From NCBI GenBank assembly GCA_934541205.1, contig CAKTDK010000004.1, forward strand, positions 1 to 34,559: 34,559 nucleotides of DNA, given 5' to 3'. Both the position numbers and the translations under genes were made by a program. The DNA comes from an uncultured Eubacteriales bacterium. Lineage in GTDB: Bacteria; Bacillota; Clostridia; Oscillospirales; RGIG7773. Shown one piece after another: positions 15,094 to 22,724 of this stretch. The notes beneath the pieces are model-generated. The model made no database searches and was not told where the DNA came from. It saw only the letters and a program-made list of their open reading frames with translations. Position 1 is the first letter of the stretch, and each line of letters begins with the position of its first letter.

Positions 15094-15133
15094 ATTATAT
15101 ATGTAAAAAAATCAGAAAGGAATATTGAAAGTT

Positions 15134-17059
15134 ATGGGTTTAACTATTGCACAGAAAATCATTAAAAATCATCTTGTTTCCGGCCAGATGATACCGGGGC
15201 AGGAAATTGCCATTAAAATAGACCAAACGCTTACTCAGGATGCTACCGGAACTATGGCGTACCTTCAGTTTGAAGCTATGGGCGTAGACAGGGTAAAAAC
15301 TGAAAAAAGCGTGGCTTATATAGATCATAATACATTGCAGTCGGGATTTGAAAATGCGGACGATCATAGATACATAAAAACAGTTTGTAAAAAACACGGT
15401 ATATATTATTCAAGACCTGGAAACGGAATTTGTCATCAGATTCATCTTGAAAGATTCGGAAAACCAGGGAAAACTCTTTTAGGTTCGGATTCTCATACTC
15501 CTACGGGCGGAGGTATAGGAATGCTTGCAATGGGAGCGGGAGGACTTGATGTTGCCGTTGCAATGGGAGGCGGAGAATATTATATTGTTATGCCTAAAAT
15601 AGTAAAAGTTAATTTGATAGGAAGACTAAAACCATTTGTATCTGCAAAAGACGTAATTTTAGAGGTTTTGCGTCAGCTTACGGTAAAAGGCGGAGTGGGA
15701 AAAGTTATAGAATACTGCGGAGAGGGTGTAAAAACCTTATCTGTTCCGGAAAGAGCTACCATTACAAATATGGGGGCTGAGCTTGGAGCTACCACATCGG
15801 TATTTCCGTCGGATGAAGTTACAAGAGAATTTCTTAAAGCTCAGAAAAGAGAAGAAGATTTCACGGAATTAAAGCCTGATGAAGACGCTGTATATGACGA
15901 AGAAATTACTGTAAATCTTACAAATCTAAAACCTCTTGCAGCAAAACCGCACAGTCCGGATAATGTTGAGCAGGTTGATATGATAGGAAAAATCAAGGTG
16001 GATCAGGTTTGTATCGGTTCTTGTACAAACTCATCATATATGGATTTGATGAAGGTTGCCAAAATGCTTAAAGGTAAAACCGTTCATCCTGACGTATCTC
16101 TTTCAATAGCGCCGGGTTCCAAACAGGTTTATAATATGCTTGCATTAAACGGAGCTTTGGCTGACCTTATAGCCTGCGGAGCAAGAATTTTGGAATGCGC
16201 CTGCGGTCCTTGTATCGGAATGGGACAGTCTCCCAATTCAAAAGGAGTATCTCTTCGTACATTTAACAGAAATTTTGAAGGAAGAAGCGGAACAAAAGAT
16301 GCAAGCATTTATCTTGTATCTCCCGAAACTGCGGCAGCTTCTGCTCTTACCGGAGTTTTAACTGATCCTACAACGCTTGATACAGATATTTCGGTAGATA
16401 TGCCAAAAGAATTTTTAATAAATGATAATATGATAGATGCACCTGCACAAAACGGTGAAGAAGTAGAAGTTTTAAGAGGACCTAATATTAAGCCTTTCCC
16501 GATAAATGAAAAATTGCCGGCAAAAATTGATAAAAACGTAGTTTTAAAAGTCGGCGATAATATTACAACAGATCATATTATGCCGGCAGGGTCAAAAATA
16601 CTTCCTTATCGTTCGAATATACCTTATCTTTCAAAATTCTGTTTTGCGGTTTGTGATGAAAGCTTTTCGGAAAGAGCAAAAGAGCAGGGCGGAGGATTTA
16701 TTGTAGGAGGACAAAATTACGGTCAGGGTTCTTCTCGTGAACACGCTGCATTAGTGCCTCTTTATCTTGGAATAAAAGCGGTAATCGCTAAATCTTTTGC
16801 AAGAATTCACAGAGCAAATCTGTTCAATTCCGGAATTATGGCAATTGAATTTATTGATGAAAGTGATTATGACAAAATTGATTTAGGGGACAATCTTGTT
16901 TTACCTTATATTTTGGATGAAATAGATGAGGGAAGCGAGATTACAATTGAAAATAAAACAAAGGGATACAGCTTTAAAGGACGTATGGAGCTTTCAGATA
17001 GACAAAAAGAAATTGTAAAAGCCGGTGGACTTTTGAATTATACAAAAAACAAAAACTAA
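15134..17059 (+). CDS. acn: Aconitate hydratase
   Basis: It interconverts citrate and isocitrate through cis-aconitate using a [4Fe-4S] cluster. The 641-residue product belongs to the shorter clostridial/IPM-isomerase-like aconitase group rather than the ~900-residue AcnA type. Cluster ligands are Cys297 in CIGSCTNSSY and Cys357 and Cys360 in CACGPCIG. Substrate-site motifs are seen in DQTLTQDATGT, LLGSDSHTPTGGG and the C-terminal swivel domain GQNYGQGSSREHAAL. I start at ATG 15134 (MGLTIAQKI, the usual family beginning). TTG 15125 is possible, and AAAGGA lies three bases before it and twelve before the ATG. The isocitrate dehydrogenase gene begins 12 bases after its stop. Confidence 0.95.
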   Translation: MGLTIAQKIIKNHLVSGQMIPGQEIAIKIDQTLTQDATGTMAYLQFEAMGVDRVKTEKSVAYIDHNTLQSGFENADDHRYIKTVCKKHGIYYSRPGNGICHQIHLERFGKPGKTLLGSDSHTPTGGGIGMLAMGAGGLDVAVAMGGGEYYIVMPKIVKVNLIGRLKPFVSAKDVILEVLRQLTVKGGVGKVIEYCGEGVKTLSVPERATITNMGAELGATTSVFPSDEVTREFLKAQKREEDFTELKPDEDAVYDEEITVNLTNLKPLAAKPHSPDNVEQVDMIGKIKVDQVCIGSCTNSSYMDLMKVAKMLKGKTVHPDVSLSIAPGSKQVYNMLALNGALADLIACGARILECACGPCIGMGQSPNSKGVSLRTFNRNFEGRSGTKDASIYLVSPETAAASALTGVLTDPTTLDTDISVDMPKEFLINDNMIDAPAQNGEEVEVLRGPNIKPFPINEKLPAKIDKNVVLKVGDNITTDHIMPAGSKILPYRSNIPYLSKFCFAVCDESFSERAKEQGGGFIVGGQNYGQGSSREHAALVPLYLGIKAVIAKSFARIHRANLFNSGIMAIEFIDESDYDKIDLGDNLVLPYILDEIDEGSEITIENKTKGYSFKGRMELSDRQKEIVKAGGLLNYTKNKN

Positions 17060-17071
17060 GGAGAGATAATA

Positions 17072-18247
17072 ATGGCAAATTATGATACACAAATAAAAAA
17101 CGCACTTGATAAATTTGAGGCTTTGCTGAAACAGCAGCTAAAAAGAAATGAAGAAATAACAGCTCAAAAAGAGTTTTTGGATTTTGAAAATTTGGATAAA
17201 ATAATAATAGGTGTTTGCGGTGGCGATGGAATAGGACCTGTTATAACTGCCGAGGCGCAGAGAGTGCTTGAATTTTTGCTTGCTGACGATGTAAAAAAAG
17301 GCAAGATAGAATTTAATATTATTGACGGTCTTACAATAGAAAACCGTGCCGCTGTCAATAAAGCTATTCCGGATGACGTACTTGCAGAGCTTAAAAAATG
17401 CCATGTAATACTTAAAGGTCCTACAACTACTCCAAGAGCAGGAGATCCGTGGCCCAATATCGAATCTGCAAATGTTGCCATGAGAAAAGAGCTTGACCTT
17501 TTTGCAAACGTACGTCCCGTAAAAGTTCCGGAACAGGGAATTGACTGGACATTTTTCAGAGAAAATACCGAAGGCGGCTATGCTCTTGGTTCACAGGGTA
17601 TGCATGTAACCGACGATGTTGCTTTTGACTTTGTTGTAACTACTACTGAAGGTACTGAAAGAATTGCCCGTCTTGCTTATGACTATGCAAGAAAGAACAA
17701 AAAAGATAGAGTTTCCGTTATAACAAAAGCCAATGTTGTAAAAACAACAGACGGAAAGTTTTTAAATATCTGCGAAAATATCGGAAAAGAATATCCTGAT
17801 ATACAGTCCGACGAATGGTTTATTGATATTACTACTGCAAAACTTATAGATGAAAAAAGAAGAAGAGATTTTAAAGTATTTATTCTCCCCAATTTATACG
17901 GTGATATTTTAACAGATGAAGCGGCAGAATTTCAGGGTGGAGTAGGAACTGCAGGTTCTGCAAACCTTGGAAAAAGATATGCTATGTTTGAAGCTATTCA
18001 CGGCAGCGCTCCACGTATGATGAAAGAGGGAAGAGGAAAATATGCTGATCCTTGTTCAATGCTTAGAGCAACTGTTCTTCTTTTGTCACATATAGGATAT
18101 CAAAAGGAAGCTGATCTTCTTGAAAGAGCTCTTGATATTTGTATGAATGAAGAAAAGAAACTTACTATAACAGGACGCGATACAGGATGTACTTGTGAAG
18201 AATTCGGAAATTATGTTATGGATACAGTAACTAAACTGTCAAAATAA
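17072..18247 (+). CDS. icd: Isocitrate dehydrogenase
   Basis: Oxidative decarboxylation of isocitrate to 2-oxoglutarate with NAD(P)+. The 391-residue protein has a ~45-residue charged N-terminal helix, then GGDGIGPVITAEAQR. The substrate loop SANVAMR corresponds to the SxNxxxR motif of isocitrate rather than isopropylmalate enzymes. Further motifs are RENTEGGYALG, the metal site in NLYGDILTDEAAEFQGG and the cofactor loop HGSAPRMMKEGRGKYADP. The choice between NAD and NADP is not safe by eye. It starts at ATG 17072 with AAGGAGAG upstream. Clustered with aconitase, it makes 2-oxoglutarate, presumably mainly for glutamate; no citrate synthase is in the window. Confidence 0.93.
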   Translation: MANYDTQIKNALDKFEALLKQQLKRNEEITAQKEFLDFENLDKIIIGVCGGDGIGPVITAEAQRVLEFLLADDVKKGKIEFNIIDGLTIENRAAVNKAIPDDVLAELKKCHVILKGPTTTPRAGDPWPNIESANVAMRKELDLFANVRPVKVPEQGIDWTFFRENTEGGYALGSQGMHVTDDVAFDFVVTTTEGTERIARLAYDYARKNKKDRVSVITKANVVKTTDGKFLNICENIGKEYPDIQSDEWFIDITTAKLIDEKRRRDFKVFILPNLYGDILTDEAAEFQGGVGTAGSANLGKRYAMFEAIHGSAPRMMKEGRGKYADPCSMLRATVLLLSHIGYQKEADLLERALDICMNEEKKLTITGRDTGCTCEEFGNYVMDTVTKLSK

Positions 18248-18264
18248 CAAAAGGAGTAATTTAT

Positions 18265-18909
18265 TTGAAAAAGAGTCAGGTTTCGGCTACTGTAATCAGA
18301 AGACTTCCGAGATATTACAGATATCTTACGGATTTAACGGCAGCCGGTATTTCAAAAATATCTTCAAAAGAACTTGCTGAAAAAATGGGAGTTACTGCAT
18401 CTCAGATAAGGCAGGATTTAAACTGTTTCGGCGGATTCGGTCAGCAAGGATACGGTTATAATGTTGAACTTCTTCGTCAGGAAATTGGAGCAATACTGGG
18501 TGTTGATAAAAATTATAACGCTATACTTATAGGTGTTGGTAATCTCGGTCATGCAATTGCAAATCATGTCAAATTTGAAAAAAGAGGCATAAATCTTATA
18601 GGTATATTTGATATTAACGAAAAAATCGTAGGTCAAAAGATAAAAGGTATAAAAATAAAACATTCTTCTGAACTTGAAGATTTCTGCAAACAATATAATC
18701 CCAAAATTGCAGTTTTGACTCTTGCAAAAACCGAAACGGAAAATATGATGGAAAAACTTTGTGATTTAGGAGTAAAAGGTTTTTGGAATTTTGCAAATAT
18801 GGAACTTAAACCTCCTTCTGAAGATATTACGGTTGTTAATGTACATCTGGGAGATTCTCTTATGACGCTTTGTTACGATATAAAAGAAAAAAACAGCATA
18901 AAGGAATAA
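18265..18909 (+). CDS. rex: Redox-sensing transcriptional repressor Rex
   Basis: Rex senses the NADH/NAD ratio and represses fermentation and redox genes when NADH is low. The 214-residue length is typical. The N-terminal winged helix (VIRRLPRYYRYLTDLTAAGI, KISSKELAEKMGVTASQIRQ, DLNCFGGFGQQGYGY) precedes a Rossmann NADH domain with GVGNLGHAIANH. The start is TTG 18265 with AAGGAG eight bases upstream. It lies 17 bases after the isocitrate dehydrogenase, so it should share that transcript. Its position suggests it monitors the redox outcome of the pathway, but I found no Rex site in the promoter region. Confidence 0.95.
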   Translation: MKKSQVSATVIRRLPRYYRYLTDLTAAGISKISSKELAEKMGVTASQIRQDLNCFGGFGQQGYGYNVELLRQEIGAILGVDKNYNAILIGVGNLGHAIANHVKFEKRGINLIGIFDINEKIVGQKIKGIKIKHSSELEDFCKQYNPKIAVLTLAKTETENMMEKLCDLGVKGFWNFANMELKPPSEDITVVNVHLGDSLMTLCYDIKEKNSIKE

Positions 18910-18960
18910 AAAAGCTGCCTGTTAGTTGGTTTTTGTATAATTTATGGGAGAAAACAGTAA

Positions 18961-19431
18961 ATGAAAAAGTTTTTAAATACAGTAATTAAGGCAAGTTTTG
19001 TATTTTATTTATTTGCGTTATGTATTATTTTGTTTTTGGGACAAAGAGGCCATTTTAGAAATTTATCTATTTGGGAGTATGCTTTAATGCAGATGAATAT
19101 TATTCCTTTTAAAACGATTACGGAATATATTTCCGCTATTTTTACCGGAAGTATGAATTTGGATATACCTATAAAAAATTTATTGGGTAATTTGATATTG
19201 TTTTTACCTATGGGAATATATTTACCTTTATTTTTAAAAAAAAGCCGTAAATTTTTATCATATTTTTTAATAATGATAGGTATTTTAGTAGCTGTGGAAT
19301 TAATACAATTTTTTACAAGACAAGGCGCTTTTGATATTGATGATTTAATATTGAATTTGGCCGGAGCATTTATTGGATTCGCACTTTGGAGAACAAAGGT
19401 TATACAAAGCTTTAAAAATAAAATAGCATAA
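18961..19431 (+). CDS. VanZ-like family membrane protein
   Basis: The 156-residue protein has four membrane segments (ASFVFYLFALCIILFLG, IKNLLGNLILFLPMGIYLPL, FLSYFLIMIGILVAVELIQF and LAGAFIGFALW). The VanZ-like signature is visible in NIIPFKTI, NLLGNLILFLPMGIYLPL, ELIQFFTRQGAFDIDDLILN and LAGAFIG. VanZ itself gives low-level teicoplanin resistance, but most VanZ-like proteins have no known function. The gene starts at ATG 18961 with GGGAGA upstream, 51 bases after rex and possibly on the same transcript. A terminator follows. Confidence 0.9.
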   Translation: MKKFLNTVIKASFVFYLFALCIILFLGQRGHFRNLSIWEYALMQMNIIPFKTITEYISAIFTGSMNLDIPIKNLLGNLILFLPMGIYLPLFLKKSRKFLSYFLIMIGILVAVELIQFFTRQGAFDIDDLILNLAGAFIGFALWRTKVIQSFKNKIA

Positions 19432-19437
19432 TATTAT

Positions 19438-19469
19438 AAAAAGGTACTGCAAAAATGCAGTACCTTTTT
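19438..19469 (+). terminator. Terminator after the VanZ-like gene
   Basis: Perfect nine-base stem GGTACTGCA/TGCAGTACC, loop AAAA, extended by A5/T5 on either side. It likely ends the acn-icd-rex-vanZ-like transcript. Confidence 0.92.
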
Positions 19470-19521
19470 AACAGTACACTTATTATATTAAAATAAAAAA
19501 TATAAAAATGGTAGATTTGAT

Positions 19522-20212
19522 ATGAAAAAGAAGCTTATAAAAAAAGATTGCAATATAAAAATGAAGATTAAGCATTGTACAGGATGGTTTGATGTCGGAC
19601 TTAACATAGAAGATGATAGTTTGAATTTTCAAGTAAGCTATGCTTTAGGTGATTCTTTTAATAAATTATTACATATATTATCCCATTTTTATCCTGATAA
19701 CAATGGCCTGAATTTGAAGAAGATGTTTTTTTCTATAAAGCTATACGTGAATCAATGCATAGTGACAATATTATAGAAATTAAAGAGAGAATACCTGATA
19801 ATATTGGAGAATGTCTTTTTTATGATATTCCTTATAAAGCGGAGCTTTATTGGGATGAAGAAGGCTCTTACAGCAAATGACATTTGAACGGGAATCAACT
19901 TTGGATACTGATTTTATGATTAAAATTGATATTTTTATATGTCGCGGCAGCGAAAAATATTATAGTTATAAAGTTAGGTATAAAGATTTGTGTTATGCTA
20001 TTGCAAAGGGTTGTATTAAAGCTATTAAAAGTTATGGTATTTACGGTTATCATAAACGTGTATATGAAGAAGATATGAATTTGAGATATTTGCTTTTTTT
20101 AAAATCAGTTGCTCTTGATAATTTTGAAGCAAGAGAATTAAACTATGATAAGAAAAATGCCCCTTATTCATCTTTGGAAAAAGAACTGGAATTATTAATG
20201 TTTGATATGTAA
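19522..20212 (+). pseudogene. Degraded gene of unknown family with two single-base deletions
   Basis: Three overlapping frames combine into one protein of about 230 residues. The first runs to about 19708 (HFYPDNN). Adding one base there opens WPEFEEDVFFYKAIRESMHS through WDEEGSY. Adding one base near 19874 opens QQMTFERESTLDTDFMIKID to the stop at 20212. Both breaks are single missing bases at TT- and CC-like sites. No convincing ribosome-binding site precedes ATG 19522. The acidic, aromatic-rich sequence with WDEEGS recalls small cytosolic immunity-type proteins, but I cannot assign a family. It is a lone gene between two terminators, consistent with a decaying accessory gene. Confidence 0.72.
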
Positions 20213-20214
20213 AT

Positions 20215-20246
20215 AAAAAAGATGAGGTTTTTCCTCATCTTTTTTT
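20215..20246. terminator. Bidirectional terminator
   Basis: AAAAAAGATGAGG and CCTCATCTTTTTT enclose a T5 loop. It serves the pseudogene on the plus strand and the thioesterase on the minus strand, whose stop codon lies at its edge. Confidence 0.9.
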
Positions 20247-20721
20247 AAAAATTTTCTTTTCGACGCTGTTTTCTAAGTTCGTTTCTTTTTTTCCCCGCTT
20301 CCCATTCCTGTTTTTCTTCCGAAGTTTCGAGAATCAAAGGCGGAACTTTTACCGGTTTATTATTGTCGTCTATTGCCACCAAAACAAGATAAGCAACGTT
20401 TATTAATTTACGTTCTCCGTTTAATTCTTCAACATAAGTAGTAACCTTTACTTCCATTGATGTATTTCCCACGTAAGTGATTTTGCCGATTAAAATTACT
20501 GTACTGTTAAGCTTTGCCGGAGCTTTAAATTGAAGATTGTCAACTGCGGCGGTGGTTACGTCATATCCTGAATGACGTCTTGCCACAACTCCTGCAACAA
20601 CGTCTATCCACTCCATAATTTTCCCGCCGAAAAGACGTTTTTGACCGTTTATATAACCGGATAAAACTATTTGAATTTGTTCTGTTAAAGAATCCGAAAC
20701 TTTTTTACCCATATTGTTCAT
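20245..20721 (-). CDS. Acyl-CoA thioesterase (hotdog fold, YciA/BACH type)
   Basis: It hydrolyses acyl-CoA to free acid and CoA. The 158-residue single hotdog domain shows the family layout: NGQKRLFGGKIMEWIDVVAG with the N/HxxxxxFGG-type catalytic region, then ARRHSG, VTTAAVDNLQFKAPA, NTSMEVKVTTYVEEL and a charged C-terminal tail (KQEWEAGKKRNELRKQRRKE). It starts at ATG 20721 with AAGGAG seven bases upstream, which overlaps the end of the transporter gene before it. It is the last gene of the pyridoxal kinase operon, although no metabolic link to vitamin B6 is apparent. Confidence 0.9.
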   Translation of the reverse strand: MNNMGKKVSDSLTEQIQIVLSGYINGQKRLFGGKIMEWIDVVAGVVARRHSGYDVTTAAVDNLQFKAPAKLNSTVILIGKITYVGNTSMEVKVTTYVEELNGERKLINVAYLVLVAIDDNNKPVKVPPLILETSEEKQEWEAGKKRNELRKQRRKENF

Positions 20722-20731
20722 TTTTTTCTCC

Positions 20732-21223
20732 TTAATTTAAGGATAAATACCTTTTTATTTTTGTTAAATCTATAGCTAAAGCTATAATGATAAATATTAC
20801 TGTATTTGAAACTGTTTGAACTGCTGTACTTAAAACACCAAGACACTGGTTTGAAATAATAAGCTCCGCAATTGCGTATCCGCCTATATTTATTATGCCC
20901 GCAACTATAAGGGCAATTACATTTCTTATACAAAGTATTTTGCCTTTATATGTAAAACATAATACCATTAAAATTTTTATAATTAAGGTATATGGAGCCC
21001 AAATGGGAACTCCTACATAGATATCCGCAAGCATTGCACCTACGCCGGCAGAAAATGCAGCGTAAGGAACCGGCATTATACAGGCGGCTATATAAATCAT
21101 ACAGTCTCCCAAATGTATGTAATTTGAATTTATTGTGTTTATTTTTATAAAAGAAACCATAATAAATATAAGTGCGCAAAATACAGCGCTTTGAGTCATT
21201 TTAAAAATTCTTTGGCGATTCAT
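20732..21223 (-). CDS. ECF transporter substrate-binding (S) component, probably for vitamin B6
   Basis: The 163-residue membrane protein has about five or six spans. The N-terminal helix MNRQRIFKMTQSAVFCALIF and the motif NSNYIHLGDCMIYIAACIMP followed by PYAAFSAGVGAMLADIYVG mark an ECF S-component of the group that carries the IHLGD motif. It should recruit a shared EcfT/EcfA module encoded elsewhere. Its start overlaps the pyridoxal kinase stop by four bases (ATGA), so the two are translationally coupled. The substrate is inferred from that linkage to be pyridoxine, pyridoxal or pyridoxamine. Confidence 0.85.
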   Translation of the reverse strand: MNRQRIFKMTQSAVFCALIFIMVSFIKINTINSNYIHLGDCMIYIAACIMPVPYAAFSAGVGAMLADIYVGVPIWAPYTLIIKILMVLCFTYKGKILCIRNVIALIVAGIINIGGYAIAELIISNQCLGVLSTAVQTVSNTVIFIIIALAIDLTKIKRYLSLN

Positions 21224-22056
21224 AAAAGTTCTCCCGAAAGTTTATATAAAATTTTTTCAAACATTATTCCGCAGTATTTAGGGGATGGGGTTAAAGAAGT
21301 AATATCAGATGCTTCTTTTATAAAATCAGATGCAGTTTTTAAAGCGTTTTCAAGACTTATGTCTTTTACAAGGCATCCTGCTATTATTGATGCAAAAATA
21401 TCTCCTGTTCCGGGATAATCTGTTTTTGATTTTAATGATTTATATACTATAAATTTATCTTCATTTTTTAAGTAAGCAAAATTTATTATATTCTTATTAT
21501 CAGGTTTTATACCTGTTAAAATAACGATTTCCGGACCTTGTTTTGAAAGTTTTTTCGCCATATCTTTTGCTTTATCAAGACAAATGTTTTCGCCGGGATA
21601 TTTTATATCAAGCAAAATACATGCTTCCGTTATATTGGGAGTAATAATATCTGCGTTTTTTACAAGTTCTTTCATTTCACTGCACATTTTTGCAGTGTAA
21701 GTACCGTATATTTCTCCGTTATCGCCCATAACCGGATCGCATAAAAATTTTGAGCTTTTATGGGATTTGACAAAATTCAAAACAATTTCTATTTGACGGT
21801 CACCGCCTAAAAAGCCGCTATATATCATATCAAATTCCATATTAAGCTTTGAAAGGTTATTTAAATAATCAGGCATGTTATCTGTAAAATCAAAAAAAGA
21901 ATAATTCGGAAAACCGGTATGTGCTGATAAAAGCGCAGTAGGCACTGCGACGCTTTGTATTCCCATAACAGATAATATGGGTATAGCCACCATGAGAGAA
22001 CATCTTCCTATACCGGATAAATCATTTATACATATTATTTTTTTTGACAATTCCAT
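21220..22056 (-). CDS. pdxY: Pyridoxal/pyridoxamine kinase
   Basis: It phosphorylates B6 vitamers to enter the PLP salvage route. The 278-residue ribokinase-like protein has the N-terminal INDLSGIGRCSLMVAIPILS, the lid and substrate region ALLSAHTGFPNYSF, CDPVMGDNGEIY, TPNITEACILLD and the ATP/catalytic motif DYPGTGDIFASII with the general base Asp. It could equally be called PdxK-like. ATG 22056 has AAGGAG eight bases upstream. It is the first gene of a three-gene operon with the ECF S-component and the thioesterase. Confidence 0.92.
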   Translation of the reverse strand: MELSKKIICINDLSGIGRCSLMVAIPILSVMGIQSVAVPTALLSAHTGFPNYSFFDFTDNMPDYLNNLSKLNMEFDMIYSGFLGGDRQIEIVLNFVKSHKSSKFLCDPVMGDNGEIYGTYTAKMCSEMKELVKNADIITPNITEACILLDIKYPGENICLDKAKDMAKKLSKQGPEIVILTGIKPDNKNIINFAYLKNEDKFIVYKSLKSKTDYPGTGDIFASIIAGCLVKDISLENALKTASDFIKEASDITSLTPSPKYCGIMFEKILYKLSGELL

Positions 22057-22245
22057 AAAAATAGCTCCTTAACTTCCGTTACTTTATTATAATACCTTAT
22101 TATAATTCGGTAAATACAAGTATATTACAAATTTTTTGAATAATTTATGGAAATATTGTGCTGTATTCAAAAAAAGATGAAAATTATTCCACCTATAAAT
22201 TGCTTTTAATTGTTTAAAATATAAAAGCAAAGGAGGTGAAAATAA

Positions 22246-22419
22246 ATGTCAAACAGAAATAATGAATTTAACAACAGAAATAACAATGACCCGTCAAGCA
22301 GAAATAACAATTGTCCAAGAGATAATTTTGAACCTTCAACAAATAGAAATCAGAAAGATCCGTCAAACAGAAATAAACAAAATCCTACAAACAGAAAAGA
22401 TCCTTCAGACTGCAGATAA
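22246..22419 (+). CDS. 57-residue Asn/Arg-rich repeat protein
   Basis: A very strong ribosome-binding site (AAAGGAGGTGA, 22229-22239) lies six bases before ATG 22246. The product is extremely hydrophilic: MSNRNNEFNNRNNNDPSSRN at the start, then repeated NRN and DPS units (TNRNQKDPSNRNKQNPTNRK) and two Cys, ending SDCR. There are no hydrophobic segments and few secondary-structure formers, so it is probably disordered. Small polar repeat proteins of this sort occur among spore core and coat proteins of Clostridia, and this organism appears to form spores. That role is inference; I know no matching family. It is a single-gene unit, divergent from pdxY. Confidence 0.7.
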   Translation: MSNRNNEFNNRNNNDPSSRNNNCPRDNFEPSTNRNQKDPSNRNKQNPTNRKDPSDCR

Positions 22420-22682
22420 AGATTTTTAAATTAAAATTGATTTTTTTAAATATTTTTGGTGTTTTAACAAAATCAATTTATTAAAAACCATTCAAAGCAT
22501 ATAATTTTAAAGTTTTGCGAACTTATAATAGGTTATGATTATAAGCTGAAATTTATAAATTATATTAAAGACTGGATAAAAACTGAATATTTATATTTCA
22601 TTGTATGTAAAAATATTTTGGGAATTATTTTAAAAGCTTTTAATGGATTTCAAGGAGGGATATATGATCCCTCCGGTTACAT
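22420..22682. other. Spacer between the small Asn-rich gene and nagB
   Basis: AT-rich with no gene that I would call. Near its end is an AAGGAGG (22652-22658) followed by ATG 22664 and five more codons to a TAA, overlapped by an eight-base stem GGAGGGAT/ATCCCTCC (22654-22674). Confidence 0.5.
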
Positions 22683-22716
22683 AAAAAAGCCGATGGATTT
22701 ATCCATCGGCTTTTTT
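22683..22716. terminator. Bidirectional terminator at the nagB 3' end
   Basis: AAAAAAGCCGATGGA/TCCATCGGCTTTTTT with loop TTTA. It ends nagB on the minus strand and any transcript reading from the small Asn-rich gene. Confidence 0.92.
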
Positions 22717-22724
22717 ATATTAAT

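Larger units (their letters stand above)
14583..15133. other. 550-bp AT-rich spacer upstream of aconitase
   Basis: No open frame with a convincing start is present. It is very AT-rich, with long A and T runs. It holds two DnaA-box-like sites (14792-14812), an imperfect stem TTTGCTGTTTT/AAAACAGCAG (about 14971-15012) and, at its right end, the aconitase promoter. I saw no Rex operator (TTGTTAA-N4-TTAACAA type) and no riboswitch that I can name. Confidence 0.6.

Noticed and set aside
14583..15133. Chromosomal origin of replication
   Set aside because: Only two DnaA boxes and no dnaA, dnaN, recF or gyr genes nearby; a regulatory or titration site is the most that can be said.
14583..15133. Rex operator upstream of the acn-icd-rex operon
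   Set aside because: I searched by eye for TTGTTAA/TTAACAA-type inverted repeats and found none.
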